A stretch of DNA of 10,849 bases from Rickettsiales bacterium (GTDB taxonomy: Bacteria > Pseudomonadota > Alphaproteobacteria > Rs-D84): positions 1 through 10,849 of the forward strand of contig JAITLD010000070.1 in assembly GCA_031278055.1 (NCBI GenBank). Direction: 5' to 3'. Shown piece after piece: positions 1 to 6,459 of the stretch. The notes under the pieces were generated by a model. The model searched no databases. It saw only the letters and a list, made by a program, of their open reading frames with translations, and was not told the origin of the DNA. Each line of letters starts with the position of its first letter. Positions within the stretch are counted from its first letter, which is position 1. The translations under genes and the position numbers were made by a program.

Positions 1-1
1 G

Positions 2-100
2 ATGTACTACAACGAGCAGAGACCACACCAGGGACTGAGTGGTGAAACTCCTGCCCAGAGAAATAAAACTATAAACAAATTCTGTCCACGATTTGCTTGA
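2..100 (+). CDS. Transposase C-terminal fragment, rve/integrase-core type (runs off the left edge)
   Basis: Frame 2 is open from the window edge to a TGA at 98-100 and gives 32 residues. They contain YYNEQRPHQGLSGETPAQ, the hallmark C-terminal tail of DDE transposases with an rve core domain (IS3/IS481-like groups commonly end in YNxxRPHxxL..TPAx). The catalytic DDE residues would lie upstream, outside the window, so intactness cannot be judged and the family cannot be fixed. The ATG at 2-4 is an internal methionine codon, not a start. The insertion sequence presumably ends within a few dozen bases of the stop, but I cannot identify its terminal repeat from one end. The repeat-rich stretch starting near 114 follows directly. 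Confidence 0.75.
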   Translation: MYYNEQRPHQGLSGETPAQRNKTINKFCPRFA

Positions 101-113
101 CATGCACAGGAAT

Positions 114-136
114 GACAAACAACTTTGTTGTTTGTC
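114..136. repeat. 23-bp perfect palindrome, copy 1
   Basis: Arms GACAAACAAC and GTTGTTTGTC are exact reverse complements separated by TTT. The identical 23 bp recurs at 373-395, in both places preceded by GGAAT and followed by a run of A. On the plus strand the A-run follows the hairpin, and on the minus strand the T-run precedes it, so neither orientation makes a normal intrinsic terminator. The right arm is also the first part of the 59-bp repeat unit described at 127-185. Confidence 0.85.
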
Positions 137-185
137 AAAAAAAACGCTGCTAAGTTTTATTCCACACACTTTTTTACAAAACCCG
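127..185. repeat. About 59-bp repeat unit, copy A
   Basis: This unit begins GTTGTTTGTC, continues with an A-run and a variable GCTGCTA-like core, then TTTTATTCCACACAC, a T-run and ACAAAACCCG. The same order recurs at 386-444 (copy B) and 448-498 (copy C). Copies differ by a few substitutions in the core and by the lengths of the A and T runs. No protein reading is conserved between copies, so it looks like a non-coding dispersed repeat. Confidence 0.75.
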
Positions 186-197
186 TCAGGGTTTTGT
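176..197. repeat. Hairpin-forming inverted repeat
   Basis: Arms ACAAAACCC and GGGTTTTGT pair perfectly over 9 bp around a GTCA loop. It lies between the 59-bp unit and the first GC-rich hairpin (199-218), so three hairpins follow one another in 105 bp. The T-run lies before it on the plus strand, so it is not a standard terminator for rightward transcripts. Confidence 0.7.
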
Positions 198-376
198 CAT
201 TCCCGCGCAGGCGGGAATAGGGTCTATTTTATTGAAACATGGAAACCGACAAGAGAGTTCAGAGTTATGAGTTACGAGTTCAGAATTGCAGTGCCTAATT
301 AAACTAATAATTAATAATTCAAGAACTCTGAACTCTGAACTTTTCAAGCCCTATTCCCGCCTACGCGGGAATGACA
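195..376. repeat. Nested inverted-repeat (fold-back, MITE-like) element
   Basis: The outer arms, 195-222 and 349-376, are 28 nt each and reverse complementary with one mismatch. Each arm is itself a hairpin: ATTCCCGC, 4-nt loop, GCGGGAAT (199-218 and 353-372). An inner inverted repeat of 13 bp (254-266 against 324-336, core GAGTTCAGAGTT) is nested inside. The interior is AT-rich and has no credible gene. Such ATTCCCGC-type palindromes are known as dispersed elements in other bacteria (for example Neisseria dRS3), but identity with any named family is not shown here. Confidence 0.7.
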
Positions 377-395
377 AACAACTTTGTTGTTTGTC
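373..395. repeat. 23-bp perfect palindrome, copy 2
   Basis: Same 23 bases as 114-136 (arms GACAAACAAC and GTTGTTTGTC, TTT loop). Its first four bases belong to the right outer arm of the nested inverted repeat, so the two repeat families are physically joined here. Confidence 0.85.
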
Positions 396-444
396 AAAAA
401 AATGTTACCCAGTTTTATTCCACACACTTTTTTTACAAAACCCG
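386..444. repeat. About 59-bp repeat unit, copy B
   Basis: Second copy of the unit at 127-185, in the same orientation. The core reads ATGTTACCCAG in place of CGCTGCTAAG, and the T-run is longer. It is followed after 3 bp by copy C, so B and C form a near-perfect tandem pair. Confidence 0.75.
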
Positions 445-447
445 CCA

Positions 448-498
448 GTTGTTTGTCAAAAAAAATGTTGCTATGTTTTGTTTCACACACTTTTTTTT
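448..498. repeat. About 59-bp repeat unit, copy C (truncated at dapF)
   Basis: Third copy, same orientation. It carries the GTTGTTTGTC start, the A-run, ATGTTGCTATG, TTTGTTTCACACAC and an 8-T run. It lacks the final ACAAAACCCG and stops exactly at the dapF stop codon (498-500 on the minus strand). Read-through dapF transcripts would enter the repeat cluster at once. Confidence 0.7.
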
Positions 499-1295
499 CA
501 GCGCGATTTTTGATTCCAGTAATATTCGCCCTTACAAATCGCGGTCGCCCCGCCGGTCATGTAAATATGATTATTCGCCCCATTCCATTCCACTTTCAAT
601 TTTCCGCCAATCAGACAAACATCCACATTCTTGTCAGTCAGTCCGTCCGAAGCACATGCGGCGACAGACGCGCATGCGCCGGTTCCGCAGGCCAGCGTCT
701 CGCCGCTGCCCCTCTCCCATACGCGCATGTCAATGCTGTTTCTGCCCGTGATTTTCACAAACTCGGTGTTGGTTCTATTCGGAAAAACCGGCGCATTCTC
801 AAAATCGGGCCCGATTTTTTCCAAATCCAAATCGTCAAGCCTGTCCGCCACAATCACAAAATGCGGATTTCCCATAGAAACTTTTTTACCAAGCCTGCCA
901 TTAACCGACAATTTTTCCCCGATAACAGGCTCGCCCATATCTACCCTGACGTTCCCGTCATCCAAAATTAGCAAATGTTTTATCCCCGCCAATGTTTCGA
1001 GACTAATTTCTTTTTTCTTAACCAAACCGTTTTCAAAGGCGAATCGCGCAACGCAACGACTGCCGTTTCCGCACATTTCACCCTCCGACCCGTCCGCGTT
1101 GAATATTCGCATTTTCAAATCGGCGACATCGCTTGGACAAACCAAAATCAAACCGTCCGCCCCGACGCCGAAATGCCGGTCGCTTACCGCGCGCGCCAAT
1201 TCGACCGGATTCTTAACCACATTATGGAAACAATCGACATAAATATAGTCGTTCCCCGCCCCGTGCATTTTTGTAAAAGCTATTGTTTTCATCAT
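498..1295 (-). CDS. dapF: Diaminopimelate epimerase
   Basis: 265-aa cofactor-independent epimerase that converts LL- to meso-diaminopimelate, giving the precursor for lysine and for the peptidoglycan cross-link; cytoplasmic. The two catalytic cysteines of the family are present: C75 in MCGNGSRC and C203 in LACGTGAC. The N-terminal MHGAGNDY, the VSMGNPHFV stretch and the NTEFV/ERGSGET motifs also match, and the length is close to the usual 270-280 aa. Two adjacent ATG codons (1295 and 1292) could start it; neither has a Shine-Dalgarno sequence. A promoter at 1303-1332 places transcription start at or next to the first ATG, so a leaderless mRNA is likely. It lies 53 bp downstream of lnt on the same strand, so it may also be read from the upstream operon. 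The 3' end abuts a repeat copy but the protein looks complete. Confidence 0.96.
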   Translation of the reverse strand: MMKTIAFTKMHGAGNDYIYVDCFHNVVKNPVELARAVSDRHFGVGADGLILVCPSDVADLKMRIFNADGSEGEMCGNGSRCVARFAFENGLVKKKEISLETLAGIKHLLILDDGNVRVDMGEPVIGEKLSVNGRLGKKVSMGNPHFVIVADRLDDLDLEKIGPDFENAPVFPNRTNTEFVKITGRNSIDMRVWERGSGETLACGTGACASVAACASDGLTDKNVDVCLIGGKLKVEWNGANNHIYMTGGATAICKGEYYWNQKSR

Positions 1296-1302
1296 TTCTT
1301 GA

Positions 1303-1332
1303 AGAATACCACAGTATATCGATTTTTGTCAA
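1303..1332 (-). promoter_or_regulatory. dapF promoter, sigma70-type
   Basis: On the minus strand a consensus TTGACA (-35, 1332-1327) is followed by an 18-bp spacer and TATTCT (-10, 1308-1303, four of six consensus bases). Seven bases separate the -10 hexamer from the first dapF ATG, so the expected start of transcription falls on or beside that ATG. This explains the missing ribosome-binding site and supports leaderless translation. It occupies most of the short gap between lnt and dapF. Confidence 0.65.
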
Positions 1333-1348
1333 TCCAGTCCGCGCGCAT

Positions 1349-3175
1349 TCAAGAATCCGCGCTTTTTCGGCGGAAAACCGCCAGTATGAAACCGCACAGG
1401 AATATGATTATCAACATCATGTTATTAAGGCCGATATTGCGATAGACCGTATTTCTATGCCCGGGAACCACCCCGTCCAGAATTCCGGATTTGCCATGCG
1501 GAATACTTTGCAAAACATTCCCGTTCGCGTCTATAATTGCGGAAATACCAATATGATTCGCCCTAATAACAGGCAGGCCCGTCTCCAACGCCTGCAAGCG
1601 CGCCATATCAAGATGCTGGTATGGCCCCGATGATGTTCCGAACCATCCGTCGTTTGAAATATTTAATATGAACTTCGGTTCGCTCCCTCTCGGAATCAAT
1701 GAATCCGAAAAAATAATTTCATAGCAAATCGCCGGAGCAAAGTCGCCCATTAATTTTGGACCAGGACCGGACTTCAAGTCCGAATGCGTCGGGACAAGTT
1801 TCCATAACACGCGATATTCCCCGAACGGAACCAAATGGGCTTTGAGATAAATATCATTAATATTCCCATCCCCGTCCGCAAGAGCCAAACCGTTGTATAA
1901 ATCAACGCCGTCTGAATAAATCACCCCCGCGGCCATCGGAATCCCAAGCGGCGGAAGTTTCTTGCCGGAATAAATTATATACGGATACGACGTTTCCGGC
2001 CAAACGATCATATCCGGCTCCGCGCCGAAAGACGGCGGCGTTTTGGACATTTCAACCATCCGTTGGATATTTAAATCAATTAGTTCGCTATTGAATTTAT
2101 AGTCCATGCTGAACGCCGGCTGAATCAACCTGACCCTCAGCCCGTGCGCCTCTCCATGCCATCGCGGCAGCAGGAACGAAAGAGATATCGGAATAAAAAA
2201 CAGAAACTGCCATTTCGCCCGCGTCATTAAAAATTCCGGTATCGAACAGATACAGCCGATTATAATAAACGTCAGACCAACCGCGCCGATAATCGGATTC
2301 CATTGCGAAATATAAATATTGTTTATCGCCAGATTTGCAATCGGATTCCACGGGAACCCCGTCAAAAACCACTGCCATACCCATAATCCAAACGTCCAGG
2401 CCAACGCGAAATAAAGGGTTCTTCGCCAGCCGCGCGATTCCGTCCGCGCCGTCATGAAAAACGGCAGGCCGAAAAGCGCGCCGCCAAGAACCGCGATGGC
2501 AACCAATCCGATTGGATAAAAATACCACATCTGCCGCGCGATTTCAGCGCTGGCAAAGATGGATTCCAGCGACCAGCTGAACGATAAAGCGCTGTATCCG
2601 GCGCCCCACCAAAATCCCGTCTTGTAGCCCTTGTTCAAATAATACGCGGCCCCGATTGACAGCGCCGCCATCCACCAGAAATAATGCGGCGCGAATCCGT
2701 AAGAGGCGACGGCGCCCAAAACCATTAATCCTATTTTCTTCCAAATGCCGAACGGATCCCCGTAGGGATTTGCTATTTTCATTTTGCGAAGGATTTTAAT
2801 TTCGCGTCCCTCCATAATTTTCGCATTGTCATCTTCCAAATGGTCGAATCCTTGCAAATGCAAAATTCCATGAACGATTAAATGCGTCAGATGGTTTATG
2901 AAATTCTTTTTTCCAGCCTCGCGCATTGTGGAATCAAACGAAATTACAACGTCGCCGAGCAAATCTTTATCTTTCGTTTCAAACGACAAAACATTCGTCG
3001 GCGAATCAATGCCGCGGTATTTCTTGTTCAATTTTCTGATTTCGTTATCATTTGTCAAAAGAATGGAAATTTCCGATTCCCGATACTCGTCCCCCAGGGA
3101 TTTTTCCGCTATGCGCTTGAAATCAACCTTGTATTTATTCCACCGCTTGTCCCCAACGTTCACTATAACCGGCAT
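1349..3175 (-). CDS. YbeY endoribonuclease fused to apolipoprotein N-acyltransferase (Lnt)
   Basis: A single 608-aa frame with two complete enzymes. Residues 1-135 are YbeY, the zinc-dependent RNase needed for 16S rRNA 3'-end maturation and ribosome quality control; the metal motif is H102, H106 and H112 in HGILHLQGFDH. Residues about 147-608 are Lnt, the inner-membrane enzyme that adds the third acyl chain to lipoproteins. It has hydrophobic segments between about 147 and 335, a nitrilase-like domain with E394 (VWPE), K445 (YLKAH), C484 (AICYE) and E453 (PFGEY), and a C-terminal membrane helix near 583-600. The start at 3175 is chosen because AAGGGG lies 6-7 bases upstream and MPVIVNVG is a normal YbeY N-terminus; a longer frame back to 3226 lacks that support. 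It overlaps miaB by 13 bp. Lnt starts in the cytoplasm, so the fused YbeY would be held on the cytoplasmic membrane face. The two parts normally come from separate genes, ybeY and lnt. Confidence 0.93.
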   Translation of the reverse strand: MPVIVNVGDKRWNKYKVDFKRIAEKSLGDEYRESEISILLTNDNEIRKLNKKYRGIDSPTNVLSFETKDKDLLGDVVISFDSTMREAGKKNFINHLTHLIVHGILHLQGFDHLEDDNAKIMEGREIKILRKMKIANPYGDPFGIWKKIGLMVLGAVASYGFAPHYFWWMAALSIGAAYYLNKGYKTGFWWGAGYSALSFSWSLESIFASAEIARQMWYFYPIGLVAIAVLGGALFGLPFFMTARTESRGWRRTLYFALAWTFGLWVWQWFLTGFPWNPIANLAINNIYISQWNPIIGAVGLTFIIIGCICSIPEFLMTRAKWQFLFFIPISLSFLLPRWHGEAHGLRVRLIQPAFSMDYKFNSELIDLNIQRMVEMSKTPPSFGAEPDMIVWPETSYPYIIYSGKKLPPLGIPMAAGVIYSDGVDLYNGLALADGDGNINDIYLKAHLVPFGEYRVLWKLVPTHSDLKSGPGPKLMGDFAPAICYEIIFSDSLIPRGSEPKFILNISNDGWFGTSSGPYQHLDMARLQALETGLPVIRANHIGISAIIDANGNVLQSIPHGKSGILDGVVPGHRNTVYRNIGLNNMMLIIIFLCGFILAVFRRKSADS

Positions 3176-4443
3176 ATTTTTCCCCTTAAACTGCATTTGT
3201 TTCCGTTTGTAATTTCTATCCCGCAAAACGCGCCGCCATCCTTTTCAACCACAACCTGCTGCATAAACGGAGTTCTGTAAATAAAATTACCAAACTTGTC
3301 CGTGCTCTCAAACAGGCAATCGAATATTTTTCCAATGCACGATTGGTTGAATCTTCGCATATTTTCGCCTATGATTCCATCCAAAATTTTCAGGCGGTCG
3401 CGCTTGACGGAATCCGGAATCTGGTTTTTCATCGCGGCCGCCGCCGTATGCGGGCGCGGCGAGTATTTGAACGAATAGGAATTTATGTATCCTACGCGGC
3501 GCGCGACATCGCACGTTTGCTCGAAATCCGAATCAAGCTCCCCGGGAAAACCGACGATGAAATCGGAACTGATTTGTATATCCGGTTTCGCGGCGCGCAA
3601 TTTTTCGATTATTTCCATATATTCGCCTATGTCATAGGGCCGACCCATCGCGCGCAAAATATTTTCGCTGCCCGATTGAAGCGGCAGATTCAAAAATGGA
3701 AGCAGTTTTGGCTCGTCCCCATGCAGCTCGATAAGCTCTGTCGTCATTTCGGACGGATATGACGAAGTATACCGAACGCGTTTGATTTGCGAAAGCTTTG
3801 CGACCTCTTTTATCAATGCCGCCAGATTATACTTGTATCCGTTCACATTTTGCCCCAAAAAGCAAATCTCGATCGCGCCCTGCTTCGCCGCCAATTCGAC
3901 ATCCGCAATCACGTCGCCAAACGGCCGCGATATCCCGGGCCCGCGCGTAAACGGCACAATGCAGTATGTGCAGCAATGACTGCAACCCTCTTGAATCGGA
4001 ATATACGCCGACAATTCCGAATGCGTCATTTTTGGCAACTCGTCAAATTTTTCCAGGCCGGATAAATCAATATACAAATGCTTCGCGTCCGGATTTTCCA
4101 ACACAAGCGGCAATTTGTGATATTGCTGCGGACCAAGAACGAAGTTTAATTCCGGAATCCTCCGGAATGCGGCGCCGCCGGACTCGCGCGCGACGCAACC
4201 GACAATTCCAAAAATGGCATTCGGCTTTTTCACATCCCGAATGCGCCCCAATTCTGAAAAAATCTTGTTTGTCGCCTTTTCGCGAACGCTGCAACTATTC
4301 AGTATTATGACATCGGCGTCCATGGCTTTTTCCGCCTTTTCATAACCCAGGCCGGTCAGCATTCCCTCAATGCGCAACCCGTCGTAAACATTCATCTGAC
4401 AGCCGAATGTTTGCAGAAAAAACTTTTTACAAGCCGAGCGCAT
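3163..4443 (-). CDS. miaB: tRNA-2-methylthio-N6-dimethylallyladenosine synthase (MiaB)
   Basis: 426-aa radical-SAM methylthiotransferase that converts i6A37 to ms2i6A37 in tRNAs reading UNN codons. Order of domains: N-terminal UPF0004 domain with the auxiliary-cluster cysteines C15 (FGCQMN), C51 (NSCSVREKA) and C83 (VGCVARE); radical-SAM core with the CxxxCxxC motif at C154, C158 and C161 (EGCSHCCTYC); and a C-terminal TRAM domain from about 365. It is a little shorter than the E. coli protein. The usual TRGxExSR motif reads TRGPGISR here, with glycine where glutamate is common. The start overlaps the end of gapR by 17 bp and its ribosome site is weak (AGGA directly at the ATG), which suggests translational coupling. 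Its stop lies 13 bp inside ybeY-lnt. Confidence 0.95.
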   Translation of the reverse strand: MRSACKKFFLQTFGCQMNVYDGLRIEGMLTGLGYEKAEKAMDADVIILNSCSVREKATNKIFSELGRIRDVKKPNAIFGIVGCVARESGGAAFRRIPELNFVLGPQQYHKLPLVLENPDAKHLYIDLSGLEKFDELPKMTHSELSAYIPIQEGCSHCCTYCIVPFTRGPGISRPFGDVIADVELAAKQGAIEICFLGQNVNGYKYNLAALIKEVAKLSQIKRVRYTSSYPSEMTTELIELHGDEPKLLPFLNLPLQSGSENILRAMGRPYDIGEYMEIIEKLRAAKPDIQISSDFIVGFPGELDSDFEQTCDVARRVGYINSYSFKYSPRPHTAAAAMKNQIPDSVKRDRLKILDGIIGENMRRFNQSCIGKIFDCLFESTDKFGNFIYRTPFMQQVVVEKDGGAFCGIEITNGNKCSLRGKICRL

Positions 4444-4675
4444 TCCTATAAATCTTGATCAATTCGTCATCTTCGGACAATTCGTCCGGGTCCATCTTGC
4501 GCAGGCGCACCATCTGGCGAATGTATTTCGGGTCGAATCCCGCCGACTTCGCTTCGACATAAATCTCTTTCATATCCGCGGCGTACGCGGCGATCTCCTC
4601 GTTGATTTTTTCTATGCGCTCGATTATCGCAATCAGCTGTTTGTTGTCAATTGACCCGTGGTTTTCCGGCTTCAC
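4427..4675 (-). CDS. gapR: GapR nucleoid-associated protein (DUF2312)
   Basis: 82-aa protein of the GapR/DUF2312 family. In Caulobacter, GapR binds overtwisted AT-rich DNA and helps topoisomerases during replication and transcription. The match is seen in the coiled-coil N-terminal half (IERIEKINEEIAAYAADMKE), the conserved YVEAKSAGFDPKYIRQMVRLRK stretch from about residue 41, and the C-terminal acidic-then-helical segment ending RNALG. The start is a GTG at 4675 with a strong AAAGGAGA six bases upstream. It is divergent from pyk with 84 bp between the two starts, and it is first of the minus-strand group gapR-miaB-ybeY/lnt. The family is essentially alphaproteobacterial, which is the main taxonomic clue in the window. 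Confidence 0.92.
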   Translation of the reverse strand: MKPENHGSIDNKQLIAIIERIEKINEEIAAYAADMKEIYVEAKSAGFDPKYIRQMVRLRKMDPDELSEDDELIKIYRNALGL

Positions 4676-4730
4676 TTGTATCTCCTTTGTTTGAATGTTT
4701 AATAAAATTCTCCTTTTCCGCGCCGAAATA

Positions 4731-4739
4731 TGGTATCAT
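4731..4739 (+). promoter_or_regulatory. Possible extended -10 promoter for pyk
   Basis: TGGTATCAT fits the extended -10 pattern TGnTATAAT with one mismatch. No good -35 lies at the right distance, as is typical for extended -10 promoters. Transcription would start near 4746 and leave a leader of about 14 nt before the pyk ATG. It lies in the 84-bp gap shared with divergent gapR, whose own promoter I could not settle. Confidence 0.4.
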
Positions 4740-4759
4740 TAAAAAAAGGAATTGCAAGG

Positions 4760-6106
4760 ATGAGATTCACGAAAATCACAGCCAGCATAGGGCCGGCTAC
4801 AGAATCCCCAAAAATGCTCGGATTTTTGTCGGACGCCGGCGCGGATATATTCCGCCTGAATTTCTCGCATGATGTCGGCGACGTTCAGGGCGCGCGAATC
4901 AAACGGATTCGCCAATTGAAAAAAAACGCCGCAATCATCGCGGATTTGCAGGGGCCCAAAAACCGAATCGGAGATTTCAAAAACGGTTGGGCGATTTTGA
5001 AAGAAGGCATGAATTTCACATTCGACAACAATCCGAAAGACGGCGACGAGTCGCGCGTCTATCTGCCGGATAATTATATTCTGGCCGCGTTAAAGGCAGG
5101 CGACGCGATTCTGCTGAACGATGGAAAGCAGGAACTCAAAGTTATAAAGTCCGGCAAAACAAAAGTTCTGGCAAAAATCGTCCGCGGCGGGAAAGTCGCC
5201 GGAAAGCGCGGGTTCAATTTGCCGAACACAGAGATAAGGCGCCCCGTTCTGACGGAAAAAGACAAGGCTGACTTAAAATACGCGGTTTCGAAAGATATAG
5301 ATTACGTGGCGGTTTCATTCGTGCAACGCCCCGAAGATATCAGCGAAGTCAGGGACTTTATAACCGGTCATACGGCGAAACCGATTAAAATAATCGCGAA
5401 AATCGAACGGCCGGCGGCGCTGGCGCAAATTCAAGATATAATCAAAAACAGCGACGGAATTATGATTGCGCGCGGAGATTTGGCGGTCGAGGTTCCTTTT
5501 TATAAAGTTCCGGAAATCTCGCGCAGGTTGATTAAACTTTGTCGCGACCTGAACAGGCCGATAATAATGGCGACCCAAATGCTGGCCACCATGGTTGAAA
5601 ACGAGTTTCCGACGCGCGCGGAAATTTCAGACGTGGCGACCGCCTCTTATCTTCGCGCGGATTCGGCGATGACCAGCGAAGAGACGACCGTTGGAAAACA
5701 TCCGAAGGCGGCGATTGAAACAATGGCCGCGATACTTAAAAACGCCGACCTTGACGGAATTTACAACCGCTATGATTGGACGCCGACAAACGACAATAAT
5801 AATGCGTGGTCGAAATCAGTGGTCGAGCTGGCGCGATTGAATAAAGCCGCGGCGATCGTGATTTTCACGCACACGGGCGAAAACGCGCGGAATGTTTCGT
5901 CGCGCAGGCCCGATATTCCGATAGTCGCGGTATGCCGCGATGAAATCATAGCGAATCAGTTGTGCCTGTTCCGCGGCGTGATTCCGCTGGCCGACCGAAA
6001 ATTGTTTCGCGAGCGGGACTATGACGGGGCGGCCGCCCGCGCCGGAATAAATTCGGGGCGCGCGGTTATCGTAGACAAGGATTCGATAAGCCTGGCGTCT
6101 ATCTGA
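4760..6106 (+). CDS. pyk: Pyruvate kinase
   Basis: 448-aa glycolytic enzyme that transfers phosphate from phosphoenolpyruvate to ADP. Active-site elements are in order: R32, N34 and S36 in FRLNFSH; D62 in DLQGPK; K214 and E216 in AKIE; D240 in IARGD; T272 in MATQM; and PTRAEISDVA at 284. A B-domain lies at about 68-155 and a C-domain at about 340-448. The start at 4760 gives the usual short N-terminus (MRFTKITASIGPA), with AAGGA 9 bases upstream; a longer frame from 4730 would overlap the likely -10 element. Two motifs deviate: GDLAVE instead of GDLG[VA]E, and MTSEETTVGKHP instead of the common MLSGETAxGKYP. At 448 aa it is slightly shorter than the common 470-480. A hairpin terminator follows. 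It is divergent from gapR. Confidence 0.94.
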   Translation: MRFTKITASIGPATESPKMLGFLSDAGADIFRLNFSHDVGDVQGARIKRIRQLKKNAAIIADLQGPKNRIGDFKNGWAILKEGMNFTFDNNPKDGDESRVYLPDNYILAALKAGDAILLNDGKQELKVIKSGKTKVLAKIVRGGKVAGKRGFNLPNTEIRRPVLTEKDKADLKYAVSKDIDYVAVSFVQRPEDISEVRDFITGHTAKPIKIIAKIERPAALAQIQDIIKNSDGIMIARGDLAVEVPFYKVPEISRRLIKLCRDLNRPIIMATQMLATMVENEFPTRAEISDVATASYLRADSAMTSEETTVGKHPKAAIETMAAILKNADLDGIYNRYDWTPTNDNNNAWSKSVVELARLNKAAAIVIFTHTGENARNVSSRRPDIPIVAVCRDEIIANQLCLFRGVIPLADRKLFRERDYDGAAARAGINSGRAVIVDKDSISLASI

Positions 6107-6121
6107 CCCTATCGCCATGTT

Positions 6122-6154
6122 AAAATTTCGCCTGAAAGCGGCGATTTTCAATTT
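6122..6154 (+). terminator. Probable intrinsic terminator of pyk
   Basis: Sixteen bases after the pyk stop, CGCC (6129-6132) and GGCG (6140-6143) pair around a 7-nt loop. The stem is extended by AAAAT/ATTTT with a 2-nt bulge, and ATTTTCAATTT lies on the 3' side. The U-tract is interrupted, so strength is uncertain. Confidence 0.5.
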
Positions 6155-6173
6155 GTCGAGAACTAGAAAAAAC

Positions 6174-6202
6174 TTTACAAAAAAATGCCTTTCTGTTATA
6201 AT
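6174..6202 (+). promoter_or_regulatory. Strong sigma70-type promoter of the candidate ncRNA
   Basis: TTTACA (6174-6179), exactly 17 bp of spacer, then a perfect TATAAT (6197-6202). Transcription should start near 6209. No convincing protein frame with a ribosome site follows. The next protein gene begins about 400 bp later, beyond a palindrome and an IS end. This is the best promoter in the window. Confidence 0.75.
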
Positions 6203-6208
6203 GCGAAC

Positions 6209-6395
6209 GTTGCGATACGTTTCGCGACGGAGTGTAGCGACTTCTTATCGAGCGTCTGGAAAGCGGTTGCATTCGCGCCCGCCGTCACGACGAAAAACAA
6301 CTCCCTGTATGGTTGGGAGAGGTGCGGAATAAATTGAATACGCATCACAATTCTCGATAATTGTTGCTATCTCCTGACCACCACAAGCGGTGGTC
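6209..6395 (+). ncRNA. Candidate structured non-coding RNA, class not identified
   Basis: About 187 nt downstream of a near-consensus promoter fold into a rod built from long-range pairs. GGAG (6229-6232) pairs with CTCC (6371-6374), GCGAC (6237-6241) with GTTGC (6363-6367), and TTATCGAG (6245-6252) with CTCGATAA (6353-6360). The successive helices are separated by small internal loops. Inside, ATTCGC (6271-6276) can pair with GCGGAAT (6324-6330), and CTCCC with GGGAG (6301-6319) forms an apical hairpin. A 5' hairpin lies at 6209-6228. A 3' hairpin, GACCACC/GGTGGTC (6376-6395), ends the segment without a clear U-run. Length, promoter and a large central bubble recall 6S RNA, but I recognise no diagnostic sequence; tmRNA, RNase P and SRP motifs are absent. 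A relic of mobile DNA is the main alternative. Confidence 0.45.
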
Positions 6396-6459
6396 TATGC
6401 CATGAAATAAATTTTCTTAAAAAAATCCGTTCCAAACAAAACACTTGCCAAAAAATATA

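Noticed and set aside
114..498. CRISPR array
   Set aside because: The repeats are unevenly spaced, differ in sequence, and B and C are almost contiguous with no unique spacers; no cas gene is near.
384..1242. Long plus-strand frames opposite dapF (384-971 and 631-1242)
   Set aside because: They are antisense to a fully conserved dapF, have no ribosome site and no recognisable domain.
2097..2744. Extra minus-strand frames within the Lnt part
   Set aside because: They lie in another frame of the fused gene, whose own frame carries all Lnt motifs.
4676..4760. A -35/-10 pair for gapR on the minus strand (TTGCAA, 16 bp, TACCAT)
   Set aside because: Both boxes match only four of six bases; not distinguishable from chance in this AT-rich gap.
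6117..6332. Small basic ORF of 71 codons after pyk
   Set aside because: No ribosome site, it crosses the terminator and the strong promoter, and the composition is typical of random GC-rich sequence.
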